A stretch of DNA of 7,019 nucleotides from an uncultured Veillonella sp. (GCA_902478055.1 CABSJL010000043.1:1-7019), one strand, 5' to 3'; shown: positions 1 to 6,692, numbered from the stretch's first letter. Notes: generated from the letters alone by a model not told the origin. Translations and numbers: made by a program.

Positions 1-129
1 AATGGCCGCATCACAGACCTCTTGACGACGTGCATAGCCTACTACCTCATATTCTGTATATTCCTTTAGAGCCTTTGCCAAGGATCCACCTAATAAACCT
101 AAGCCAATAATACCTACGGTCTTACTCAT
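1..129 (-). CDS. tyrA: Prephenate dehydrogenase, N-terminal fragment (runs off the left edge)
   Basis: The first 43 codons of a minus-strand gene are visible, starting at ATG 129-127. The peptide begins MSKTVGIIGLGLLGGSLAKA, a beta strand followed by a glycine-rich GxGxxG loop (residues 9-14), which marks a Rossmann NAD(P)-binding domain. The GLGLLGGSLAKAL form is typical of TyrA-type prephenate or arogenate dehydrogenases, which oxidatively decarboxylate prephenate to 4-hydroxyphenylpyruvate in cytosolic tyrosine synthesis. A second strand, EYEVVGYARR (residues 27-36), fits the beta-alpha-beta fold, with the arginines placed where they could favour NADP. The catalytic part is outside the window. 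A weak purine-rich stretch (AAAGTAGG) precedes the start. It is separated from korB by a terminator, so it is probably its own transcription unit. Another small NAD(P) oxidoreductase with the same fold, such as pyrroline-5-carboxylate reductase, is a less likely alternative. Confidence 0.75.
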   Translation of the reverse strand, partial: MSKTVGIIGLGLLGGSLAKALKEYTEYEVVGYARRQEVCDAAI

Positions 130-260
130 ATAAACCTACTTTCATAAACTATCTAGGAATGTATACGCTCTCATATAATGCTACATATAATTTATCAAGC
201 TAATCCCTTTTTCGTATGCTTTCATAAAAACCTCAACAATGAATCTCATACAGTGTTTTT

Positions 261-269
261 ATTATAACA
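261..269 (-). promoter_or_regulatory. Putative extended -10 promoter for tyrA
   Basis: On the minus strand this reads TGTTATAAT: a perfect TATAAT hexamer preceded by TG one base upstream, the extended -10 pattern. No convincing -35 hexamer lies 16-18 bp upstream, which is tolerated in extended -10 promoters. Transcription would start near position 254 and leave a leader of about 125 nt before the tyrA ATG. It lies downstream of the korB terminator, as expected for a separate unit. The call rests on motif match alone in AT-rich DNA. Confidence 0.4.
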
Positions 270-312
270 TGTTCATAACCACATGGGATAAAATTATAAA
301 CATATAACATAC

Positions 313-343
313 AAAAAACGTGCCACCCGAAGGTGACACGTTT
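313..343 (-). terminator. Rho-independent terminator of the korAB operon
   Basis: On the minus strand the sequence forms a GC-rich stem (pairs 319-327 with 332-340, extended by A-T pairs 316-318 with 341-343), capped by a UUCG loop closed by C-G and followed by six T residues. The pair 323/336 is a G-U wobble when read as minus-strand RNA but a C-A mismatch on the plus strand. The U tract also lies on the minus side, so the terminator acts on leftward transcription. It sits about 40 bases after the korB stop. Confidence 0.9.
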
Positions 344-352
344 CTTTAATCT

Positions 353-377
353 GCATCCTACTTAAAGAGTACGATGC
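353..377 (-). other. Stem-loop without a U tract just after the korB stop
   Basis: Arms 353-357 (GCATC) and 373-377 (GATGC) pair. After one mismatched position (358/372), a second helix forms from 359-362 (TACT) and 368-371 (AGTA), leaving a 5-nt loop. It begins 5 nt past the korB stop codon and has no T run, so it does not look like a terminator itself. It precedes the true terminator in the same 3' untranslated region and could stabilise the mRNA end. The structure is read by eye and could be fortuitous. Confidence 0.4.
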
Positions 378-382
378 TAATA

Positions 383-1255
383 TTATTTAAATTGATTGCA
401 AAGACTATCAAATAATGCTTGGTCAGGTTTAACCACATCTTCAGTCAATGGACGAGGATGTGGGCCACCATTTGCAGCAGCCAATGCTTTTTCAAAGGAA
501 GGTTTAGATGTATTTTGATAGATAAGGCCTGTAACCAAACCATCAGTATCACCCAAAGTTTTAAGCGCTGTTGCACGATCTGTTGGGTCATAACCTTCAG
601 GCAATGCTACTAAATGTTCTTTGAACCAATCGTAACTATTGCGTTTGTTATATGTAACACATGGGCTGAATACATTAATGAAGGAGAAGCCTTCATGATC
701 CATGGCTTGTTGAATCAAATCAACGAGCTCTTTACGATTCACCATATAGCTTTGTGCTACGAATGTAGCACCTGCTGCAATCGCAGTTTCACAAACGGAC
801 AATGGAGACTCAAACGCACCATGAGGAGTTGTTTTTGTAACAAAACCGATGTCAGAACGAGGGGATGCTTGACCTTTAGTCAAACCATATACATGGTTAT
901 CCATTACTACGTATGTCATGTTTACATTACGTTTGAAAGCATGAATGGTGTGACCCATACCGATAGCGAACGCATCGCCATCACCGGAGAATGCGATAAC
1001 TTCAAGATCTTGGTTAGCAAGTTTAACACCTTGCGCATAAGGAAGCGCACGGCCATGAGTTGTATGTGCACCATAAGCGTAGAAATAGCCACCGATACGG
1101 CTAGAACAACCGATACCGGAAATTACGGCTAATTTTTCTGGTGGAATATTTTTCGCTACTACAGCGTCAGTAATCGCCGCTTGAACCCCATAATGGCCAC
1201 AGCCTGGACACCAGTTAGGACGAATATCATTTCTGTAATCTTTAGCTGTTGTCAT
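383..1255 (-). CDS. korB: 2-oxoacid:ferredoxin oxidoreductase, beta subunit (probable 2-oxoglutarate type)
   Basis: This 290-residue protein carries the thiamine diphosphate and iron-sulfur part of a two-subunit 2-oxoacid:ferredoxin oxidoreductase, which decarboxylates a 2-oxoacid with CoA to acyl-CoA and reduces ferredoxin, reversibly, in the cytosol. WCPGCGH near the N-terminus (Cys16, Cys19), GIGCSSR (Cys50) and SPCVTYN (Cys199) give the four cysteines expected for the [4Fe-4S] cluster of this family. The stretch from GDGD (91-94) to DN (119-120) is the ThDP/Mg binding motif, followed by YGLTKGQASP (123-132), which is typical of KorB. Length is normal. The start is ATG 1255, placed 9 nt after AAGGAGG at 1271-1265. 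An upstream in-frame ATG at 1279 lies inside korA, ahead of that site. Only 1 nt separates it from the korA stop, so the two are cotranscribed and probably translationally coupled. 2-Oxoglutarate is the likely substrate by family; pyruvate or other oxoacids are not excluded. Confidence 0.93.
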   Translation of the reverse strand: MTTAKDYRNDIRPNWCPGCGHYGVQAAITDAVVAKNIPPEKLAVISGIGCSSRIGGYFYAYGAHTTHGRALPYAQGVKLANQDLEVIAFSGDGDAFAIGMGHTIHAFKRNVNMTYVVMDNHVYGLTKGQASPRSDIGFVTKTTPHGAFESPLSVCETAIAAGATFVAQSYMVNRKELVDLIQQAMDHEGFSFINVFSPCVTYNKRNSYDWFKEHLVALPEGYDPTDRATALKTLGDTDGLVTGLIYQNTSKPSFEKALAAANGGPHPRPLTEDVVKPDQALFDSLCNQFK

Positions 1256-1256
1256 A

Positions 1257-3008
1257 TTATAGGACCTCCTTAATCGCATTTTTCACATAACTTTTTGTGA
1301 ATGGATTACCATCGTATTTCAAGCAGCTAGAAATCTTATGTTTCTTATGCATGTTGATTTTAAATAAGTTAGCCAATTGACCAGTTTTATTGTGTTCTAC
1401 AATAACTACTTTTTTCGCAGCATCAAAGAACGGTTGTAATTGCTTTGCTGGGAATGGTTTAATTAAGCGCAATTGTAAGTGATTAACTTTAACGCCTTCT
1501 TGATCGAATTCAGCAACGGCTTCTTCAATAGCACCACGGCTAGAAGCCATACCTACAACGAGTACATCTGCTTCGTCGTATTTAGCATTATTCAAGAATG
1601 GTTCATAGTTATCAGCTACAGTTTCCAATTTGCGGAAACGTTTATCAGTTTGCGCTACGTGCATTGTAGGCGCTTCTGCTGGTTTACCTTCTTCATTATG
1701 TTCTAGACCAGTAGAAAGGAATAGACCATTTTTCATACCAGGAATCGTACGAGGAGAAATGCCATCTTCTGTCAATTCAAAGCGTTTGAAGTAGTTAGGT
1801 TGTTCCAATTCAGGAAGGTCAGCTTCTTTCATCATTTTACCGCGGTTAATAGGCACACGGTTCAAGTCGAAGGAAGGAACAGATTGTTTATTCAAACCTT
1901 GTTGTAAGTCAGGCATGAAGATAACTGGGCATTGGTACATTTCTGCCAAGTTGAAAGCTTTTTGAATTTCATAGAAGCATTCTTCGATAGATGTTGGAGA
2001 AATTACGATACCAGCGTAATCGCCATGTGCATTGTAGCAAGCCGCATCAATATCGGATTGTTCAACCTTTGTAGCCATACCTGTGGATGGGCCGGAACGT
2101 TGAACGTCGATAACAACCATTGGCAATTCAGCCATGGAAGCCATGGATAAGGATTCAGCCATCAAGGAAAGACCAGGGCCAGAAGTACATGTGAAGCCAC
2201 GAACACCTGCGTATACGCCGCCCATAGCTGTCATGCATGCTGCGATTTCGTCCTCTGTTTGAACGATTGTAGCACCCAATTTATCCATGTTTTTAATCAT
2301 ATATTCCATTACTTCAGATGCTGGAGTAATAGGATAAGATGCCATGAAACGGGAACCCGCTGCGATAGCACCTAAAGCACATGCTTCATTACCTAATAAG
2401 AACATTTGATCTTTCTTACCAGGAGCTGGCAATGTATCGATTTCAACATCGCCTAATTTTTCCATTACAAGGCTATGACCATCGTCAAAAGCAGCCAAGT
2501 TTTTATCCACGATTTCTTGGGATTTTTTCGCAAATTTAGCAGCAATCGCATCTTTGAACATCTTAGTATCGAAACCAAGAAGTGCAACAGACATACCAAG
2601 TGCTACGATGTTACGCATCAACATGGAACCTTGTTTCATTGCTGTTTCAGAAATTGGCAAGGACAAGCAATTAACCTTTGCACCTTCAAATTTAGAGAAG
2701 TCAGGATTTACTTTGCTGTCACAGATGATGTAACCGCCATCGCGAACTTCGGAACCATGCATATCAACTGTTTCTTGATCAAGAGAAAGCAAGAAGTCTA
2801 CGCCTTCACCAATGGACATAACTTGTTCTAATGCAACGCGCAATGCGAATGTAGTATGACCACCTTTGATACGAGATGCAAACAAACGTTGGCTATACAA
2901 GGAATAACCTTCTTTAGCGAGGATTGTCGCCATGATTTCGCCACAACTCTCAATACCTTCACCTTGTTGGCCGCCCATTTTCCAGATAAAATCTTTACGT
3001 TTTTGCAA
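1257..3008 (-). CDS. korA: 2-oxoacid:ferredoxin oxidoreductase, fused gamma-alpha subunit (probable 2-oxoglutarate type)
   Basis: This 583-residue protein is the partner of KorB. Residues about 10-185 form the gamma domain (GGQQGEGIESCGEI near 12-25, then RIKGGHTTFALRV). Residues about 205-580 form the alpha pyrimidine-binding and C-terminal domains, with SYPITPASE (224-232), TSGPGLSLM (275-283) and QRSGPSTGMATK (303-314). That order is the fused gamma-alpha architecture of two-subunit enzymes. No ferredoxin-like delta domain is present, so a separate ferredoxin must accept the electrons. The start is not clear-cut. The longest frame opens with GTG at 3017, but AAGGAGG (3024-3018) abuts that codon with no spacing, whereas TTG at 3008 lies 9 nt away, the same spacing seen at korB. 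I therefore chose TTG 3008, three codons shorter. In a fermenting anaerobe the enzyme may run either way, including reductive synthesis of 2-oxoglutarate from succinyl-CoA; that is inference. Confidence 0.93.
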   Translation of the reverse strand: MQKRKDFIWKMGGQQGEGIESCGEIMATILAKEGYSLYSQRLFASRIKGGHTTFALRVALEQVMSIGEGVDFLLSLDQETVDMHGSEVRDGGYIICDSKVNPDFSKFEGAKVNCLSLPISETAMKQGSMLMRNIVALGMSVALLGFDTKMFKDAIAAKFAKKSQEIVDKNLAAFDDGHSLVMEKLGDVEIDTLPAPGKKDQMFLLGNEACALGAIAAGSRFMASYPITPASEVMEYMIKNMDKLGATIVQTEDEIAACMTAMGGVYAGVRGFTCTSGPGLSLMAESLSMASMAELPMVVIDVQRSGPSTGMATKVEQSDIDAACYNAHGDYAGIVISPTSIEECFYEIQKAFNLAEMYQCPVIFMPDLQQGLNKQSVPSFDLNRVPINRGKMMKEADLPELEQPNYFKRFELTEDGISPRTIPGMKNGLFLSTGLEHNEEGKPAEAPTMHVAQTDKRFRKLETVADNYEPFLNNAKYDEADVLVVGMASSRGAIEEAVAEFDQEGVKVNHLQLRLIKPFPAKQLQPFFDAAKKVVIVEHNKTGQLANLFKINMHKKHKISSCLKYDGNPFTKSYVKNAIKEVL

Positions 3009-3017
3009 GAGATTCAC

Positions 3018-3024
3018 CCTCCTT
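3018..3024 (-). promoter_or_regulatory. korA ribosome-binding site that favours a TTG start
   Basis: AAGGAGG on the minus strand is a near-ideal Shine-Dalgarno sequence. It touches the in-frame GTG at 3017-3015, leaving no spacer, but lies 9 nt before the in-frame TTG at 3008-3006. The korB site has the same sequence and the same 9-nt spacing, which supports TTG as the real start. Confidence 0.7.
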
Positions 3025-3044
3025 AGGATAAAAATTACACTGCT

Positions 3045-3092
3045 GACAAGAGTCTACCTTACTATGTTAATGTTTTATAGTACGAACCTGTC
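3045..3092 (-). other. Possible nested stem-loop in the korAB leader
   Basis: On the minus strand an outer helix can pair GACAGG (3092-3087) with CTTGTC (3050-3045), with one G-U pair. It encloses a perfect 6-bp helix, TACTAT (3082-3077) with ATAGTA (3065-3060), with an 11-nt loop. The element lies wholly within the predicted korAB 5' leader and ends about 20 nt before the ribosome-binding site. It matches no riboswitch family I recognise. AT-rich 6-bp inverted repeats arise readily by chance. Confidence 0.25.
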
Positions 3093-3102
3093 TTATATCG
3101 CC

Positions 3103-3131
3103 ATTGTATCATGTATATTTTAGGTTTACAA
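3103..3131 (-). promoter_or_regulatory. Putative sigma-A promoter of korAB
   Basis: On the minus strand, TTGTAA (3131-3126, 4 of 6 matches to TTGACA) and TACAAT (3108-3103, 5 of 6 to TATAAT) are separated by exactly 17 bp. Transcription would begin near 3096, giving a leader of about 88 nt before the TTG start of korA. It lies between the truA terminator and korA, as expected for a separate kor transcription unit. No operator for a known regulator was recognised. Confidence 0.55.
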
Positions 3132-3191
3132 TGTATCATTTCACATAATAATAGGTATAAATTAAGGTATTATAACTAAAAATTATAAGAG

Positions 3192-3224
3192 AAAAGGATA
3201 CTACATGCTAAGTAGTATCCTTTT
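3192..3224 (-). terminator. Terminator after truA (possibly bidirectional)
   Basis: A perfect 13-bp inverted repeat (3192-3204 with 3212-3224, core GGATACTAC/GTAGTATCC) has a 7-nt loop. On the minus strand the stem ends in TTTT and runs into TCTCTTATAATTTTT, a broken T-rich tract. It starts about 55 nt after the truA stop and ends the ecf-truA operon. Because the arms are A/T-tailed on both sides it could work in the other direction too, but no plus-strand gene reaches it. Confidence 0.8.
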
Positions 3225-3279
3225 AGTATTAATGGTTATCGTTTTAAATAAATTATAGGAGAATGTAGTCTATACAAAA

Positions 3280-4065
3280 TTATATAGAATATTTATTCTG
3301 TAATACCTCTTGCTGCCGTTCTTCGGTAAAGAAGATTTCCTCTAAGCACAAACCTTGGGCTGGCGCTGTTTTGCCTATAACACGGCGATCTTTAGCCGCT
3401 AAATAGCCCTTAATATCCTCTACCTTGCGTCTTCCCAGCCCTACATCGACAAGTAATCCTACAATATTGCGAACCATGTGATATAGGAACCCATTGCCCA
3501 CTACTGAAATAGTAACAAGAGGGCCTTCGGCCTCTACATGGATGCCCATGATAGTCTTTACAGGATCAGCAGGCGTTGAATTCGTTCCCTTTAAGGTAGT
3601 AAAGTCATGAGTGCCCAACAGTTCATTACCGGCAGCCTGCATGAGCTCGATATTAAGAGGTTTCTTAACGTGCCAGTGGTATCGTTTTGTCAGTGGATTC
3701 GCGATGAGTTGATTATGGATAGTATATACATACTCTTTACCATATATATTCCATCGCGGCTTCCAATCGAGGGGTATTTCCATCGCCTCAAGAACAACTA
3801 TATCCTTTGGAATATGAGCAATCATAGCGCGAGGAATATTTTCTGCCGGTATAGCTCCAGATGTTTGGAATGTACAGACTTGAAACTTCGCATGTACCCC
3901 TGCATCTGTCCTAGAAGCGCCGTAGATTTGAATTGGTTCATTACAAATTTTTGACAATCCATATTCTAAACAACCTTGCACCGTTAAGCCCTTATCGTCA
4001 GGTTGCTTTTGATAGCCTGCTAAGTCAGTGCCATCATAAGCGACTATAATCCGTATATTTCTCAT
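3280..4065 (-). CDS. truA: tRNA pseudouridine(38-40) synthase TruA
   Basis: This 261-residue cytosolic enzyme converts uridine to pseudouridine at positions 38-40 of the tRNA anticodon arm. The N-terminal strand RNIRIIVAYDGTDLAGYQKQ is the family opening. GASRTDAGVHA (49-59) carries the catalytic aspartate, Asp54. KEYVY (110-114) supplies the conserved active-site tyrosine region, followed by GTHDFTTLKG (151-160), GNGFLYHMVRNIVG (190-203) and the closing APAQGLCLEEIFF (234-246). Length is typical and no key residue is missing. The ATG at 4065 overlaps the ecfT stop as ATGA (4 nt), suggesting translational coupling. A modest GGTGG stretch lies about 8 nt upstream. It is the last gene of the ecf operon and is followed by a strong hairpin. 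Linkage of truA to the ECF module is conserved in Firmicutes with no obvious functional tie between them. Confidence 0.96.
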   Translation of the reverse strand: MRNIRIIVAYDGTDLAGYQKQPDDKGLTVQGCLEYGLSKICNEPIQIYGASRTDAGVHAKFQVCTFQTSGAIPAENIPRAMIAHIPKDIVVLEAMEIPLDWKPRWNIYGKEYVYTIHNQLIANPLTKRYHWHVKKPLNIELMQAAGNELLGTHDFTTLKGTNSTPADPVKTIMGIHVEAEGPLVTISVVGNGFLYHMVRNIVGLLVDVGLGRRKVEDIKGYLAAKDRRVIGKTAPAQGLCLEEIFFTEERQQEVLQNKYSI

Positions 4066-4865
4066 AGATCAAGCCACCATAAAAGGATGAGTACAATGGT
4101 AACTAAAATGACAGCTCCTACACCGATATAATCTACATAGGTAACTTGTAGTTCTTTCATGCGCGTACGATTCACACCGCCTCTATAACAGCGAGCCTCC
4201 ATGGCAATAGCTAATTCATCAGCGCGTCTGAAAGCACTAATAAATAATGGTACTAAGAGAGGCACCATGTTTTTAGCACGTTGAATGATAGAGCCTGTCA
4301 CAAAGTCTGCACCACGAGCAGATTGAGCTTTCATAATACGATCTGTCTCATCTAGTAGTGTAGGAATAAATCGCAATGCAATGGTCATCATCATTGCTAA
4401 TTCGTGAGCTGGCACACCAATACAACGGAATGGATTGAGCAAATGTTCAATACCATCGGTCAAACGAATTGGTGATGTTGTATAGGTCAATAGGGAGGAG
4501 AACAAGATTAAAAAGATTAATCGCGCCGCCATTTGTAGACCCATAGCCAAGCCTTGATCTGTAATATTAATAATCCACCATTGGAAGATTGTATTACCTG
4601 GTGTTGTAAAGATATGAATACCCATGGTAAATACGATGATAATCCAAAGAGGTTTAATAGCAGACCACATCAAGCGTAATGGCAATCGTGATAGCAACAT
4701 AGCAAAGATTGTAAATGCCCCTACTAAGCCATACGCAAGAGGAGAGTTCGCTAGGAAGATAGCTACTACGAATATTGTGGTAGCAATAATCTTTGCGCGA
4801 GGATCCATGCGATGTAAGAAGGAGTTTCCTGGGAAGTATTGCCCTATAGTAATATTATTTAACAT
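4062..4865 (-). CDS. ecfT: ECF transporter transmembrane component EcfT
   Basis: This 267-residue integral membrane protein is the coupling subunit of an energy-coupling-factor transporter. It links the two ATPases to exchangeable S components that bind vitamins or metal ions. Hydrophobic segments are visible near residues 25-58 (probably two helices), 66-86, 108-130 and 243-264, with the large cytoplasmic coupling region between the last two. That region holds the paired arginine motifs that dock on the ATPases: SARGAD (182-187) and AMEARCYRGG (221-230). The DPRAK near residue 21 is also a family hallmark. The ATG at 4865 overlaps the end of ecfA2 by 11 nt and is preceded by AAGGAGG with 5-nt spacing. 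CbiQ of cobalt transporters is the related alternative, but no cbiM/cbiN is nearby and the rplQ-truA setting fits a shared, general-purpose module. Which S components it serves cannot be read from this window. Confidence 0.94.
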   Translation of the reverse strand: MLNNITIGQYFPGNSFLHRMDPRAKIIATTIFVVAIFLANSPLAYGLVGAFTIFAMLLSRLPLRLMWSAIKPLWIIIVFTMGIHIFTTPGNTIFQWWIINITDQGLAMGLQMAARLIFLILFSSLLTYTTSPIRLTDGIEHLLNPFRCIGVPAHELAMMMTIALRFIPTLLDETDRIMKAQSARGADFVTGSIIQRAKNMVPLLVPLFISAFRRADELAIAMEARCYRGGVNRTRMKELQVTYVDYIGVGAVILVTIVLILLWWLDL

Positions 4866-5715
4866 GGCTACCTCCTTCTAGAATGGCTTGTACTGCATCA
4901 TCTACAGATAATACACGATTAGACACATCTAGTCCCTGTTCACGCAAATACTCCATAGTGACAGATACTGGTGGTACGTCTACACCAACAGCCTGTAATT
5001 CATCGCGATGATTATTAAAGATATCCATCGGCTCTCCATCGAGAACGATGCGACCTTTATCAAGGACTACAAGGCGAGATGCCATGCGCGAAATATCTTC
5101 CATATTGTGAGATACAAGGATTACTGTAATCCCCTTTTCTTTATGAAGACGAATAATTTCTTCAAAGATTTCTTCACGACCAAATGGGTCAAGGCCTGCA
5201 GATGGCTCATCAAGAACTAGGAAGTCTGGATCCATCGCCACTACACCAGCAATGGCAACGCGACGCATTTGACCACCAGATAGGTGGAATGGAGAACGCT
5301 CTGCATAAGTGTCATAGTCAAGACCTACAAATTTCATAGCATCACGTACGCGTTCATCCACTTCATCTGCGCTAAGGCCTAAGTTTTTAGGACCAAATGC
5401 AATATCTTCGGCAATGGTTTCTTCGAATAATTGATGTTCTGGATATTGGAACACCATGCCTACCTTATGACGCATCTTCTTAGCTTCCTCTGTAGAAGCG
5501 CTAATATCTACACCATTAACGGTAACGGTTCCTGTTGTAGGATGTAATAAGCCATTCAAATGTTGTACAAAGGTAGATTTACCAGACCCAGTATGACCAA
5601 TAATGCCTAAAAACTCACCGTTTTCAACAGTAAGAGATACACCATGAAGAGCCGTTTTTTCAAATGGAGTGCCTACACCATAGGTATAGGTAATATTATC
5701 TAATACAATCGCCAT
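4855..5715 (-). CDS. ecfA2: ECF transporter ATP-binding subunit EcfA2
   Basis: This 286-residue ABC ATPase is the second nucleotide-binding subunit of the ECF module, on the cytoplasmic face of the membrane. Walker A is GHTGSGKST (40-48), the Q-loop is VFQYPEHQLF (88-97, Gln90), the signature is LSGGQ (145-149), Walker B is FLVLDEP (165-171, Glu170) and the switch histidine is in SHNM (His203). The PEHQLF sequence after the Q-loop is typical of EcfA2, in contrast to PDNQ in EcfA1. All catalytic elements are intact. The C-terminal region (about 220-286) corresponds to the helical dimerisation extension of EcfA proteins and is of usual length. ATG 5715 shares one base with the stop of ecfA1 (TAATG), and a GGGGAGGG stretch about 9 nt upstream serves as ribosome-binding site, so translation of the pair is probably coupled. 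Confidence 0.95.
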   Translation of the reverse strand: MAIVLDNITYTYGVGTPFEKTALHGVSLTVENGEFLGIIGHTGSGKSTFVQHLNGLLHPTTGTVTVNGVDISASTEEAKKMRHKVGMVFQYPEHQLFEETIAEDIAFGPKNLGLSADEVDERVRDAMKFVGLDYDTYAERSPFHLSGGQMRRVAIAGVVAMDPDFLVLDEPSAGLDPFGREEIFEEIIRLHKEKGITVILVSHNMEDISRMASRLVVLDKGRIVLDGEPMDIFNNHRDELQAVGVDVPPVSVTMEYLREQGLDVSNRVLSVDDAVQAILEGGSHVK

Positions 5716-6659
5716 TAGTGTACGCCCTCCCCGCTTACTACATCTGAATTTTCATTGATAGGAGAACTAATCGTATTAGCACCTTTATGTTCACTTAGTA
5801 ATTGATCAGCCAATTTAGAATGTTTTAGACCTTCTGCTAATTCTTCATTGTTGATGATACTCTTACCTACTTCATAACCTTTTTCAATCAATTTGAAAGC
5901 AATTTCAGACGCCACAGGTACATCGAGGCCAAGGCCTTTTAAGGTATCTACATGGCTAAAAATCTCACGAGGAGTACCATCATGTAACTTCACGCCATTT
6001 TTCATTACCACCACACGGTCAGCCGTAACAGCTTCCTCCATAAAGTGTGTAATGTACACGATAGTGATACCTTCTTCTTTATTGAGTTTATGAACTGTTT
6101 CAAGCACTTCACGACGACCTTTAGGGTCTAGCATAGCTGTTGGCTCATCAAGGACGATGCAATCTGGTTTCATTGCAAGTACGCCGGCAATGGCAATACG
6201 TTGCTTTTGGCCACCAGACAACAAATGAGGACCATGTTCTCTATATTCAGTCATATTTACAGCCTCTAACGCTGCATCGACACGTTTTCTAATTTCTGCG
6301 CTAGGAATACCTAAGTTTTCTGGACCAAAGGCAACGTCCTCTTCTACGACAGCTGCCACAATTTGATTATCAGGGTTTTGGAATACCATGCCCACATGTT
6401 GGCGTATATCCCAAATATGCGCTTCATCACGCGTATCATAGCCACATACATTGATATGACCTTCACTAGGTTGTAATAACACGTTGAAATGCTTAGCTAG
6501 TGTACTTTTACCACTACCATTCGTACCGATGATACAAACAAACTCGCCGCGCTTAATAGATAAATTCACATCATTTAATGCATGTACATCATTGCCATTT
6601 TCATCGGTATAGATATGACTCATATGATTGACCTCAATCATAATGTCTTTTTCGTTCAT
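5715..6659 (-). CDS. ecfA1: ECF transporter ATP-binding subunit EcfA1
   Basis: This 314-residue ABC ATPase is the first subunit of the heterodimeric ECF motor. Walker A is GTNGSGKST (45-53), the Q-loop is VFQNPDNQ (93-100, Gln94), the signature is LSGGQ (147-151), Walker B is CIVLDEP (167-173) and the switch histidine is His205 (ITHF). FQNPDNQ is characteristic of EcfA1. The family usually ends near the EELAEGL segment (about residues 273-279). Here a further 35 or so residues follow, rich in Ser, Asn, Glu and Gly, making the protein longer than the usual 270-285. The start chosen is ATG 6659, with GAGG (6669-6666) 6 nt upstream. An in-frame ATG at 6671 would add MRLS but has only a badly spaced AGAAAG before it. 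It is the first gene of ecfA1-ecfA2-ecfT-truA and overlaps ecfA2 by one base. Confidence 0.95.
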   Translation of the reverse strand: MNEKDIMIEVNHMSHIYTDENGNDVHALNDVNLSIKRGEFVCIIGTNGSGKSTLAKHFNVLLQPSEGHINVCGYDTRDEAHIWDIRQHVGMVFQNPDNQIVAAVVEEDVAFGPENLGIPSAEIRKRVDAALEAVNMTEYREHGPHLLSGGQKQRIAIAGVLAMKPDCIVLDEPTAMLDPKGRREVLETVHKLNKEEGITIVYITHFMEEAVTADRVVVMKNGVKLHDGTPREIFSHVDTLKGLGLDVPVASEIAFKLIEKGYEVGKSIINNEELAEGLKHSKLADQLLSEHKGANTISSPINENSDVVSGEGVH

Positions 6660-6692
6660 GGATAACCTCATATCTTTCTAGTCAATTTCGTT

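Noticed and set aside
130..180. T-box or tyrosine attenuator upstream of tyrA
   Set aside because: No T-box consensus was seen, and no hairpin followed by a U run lies between the leader ORF and the tyrA start.
614..1132. Plus-strand open frame of 172 codons opposite korB
   Set aside because: It is antisense to korB, which has clear ThDP and cysteine motifs. The frame gives a Cys/Thr/Ile-rich peptide with no recognisable domain and lacks a good ribosome-binding site.
2475..2831. Plus-strand open frame of 118 codons opposite korA, and a similar one at 3607-3954 opposite truA
   Set aside because: Both are shadows of well-supported minus-strand genes, without family features or translation signals of their own.
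3160..3190. TATAAT-like hexamers on the minus strand just after the truA terminator
   Set aside because: No -35 hexamer is found at the right distance, and the sequence is the AT-rich tail of the terminator; the promoter at 3103-3131 is better.
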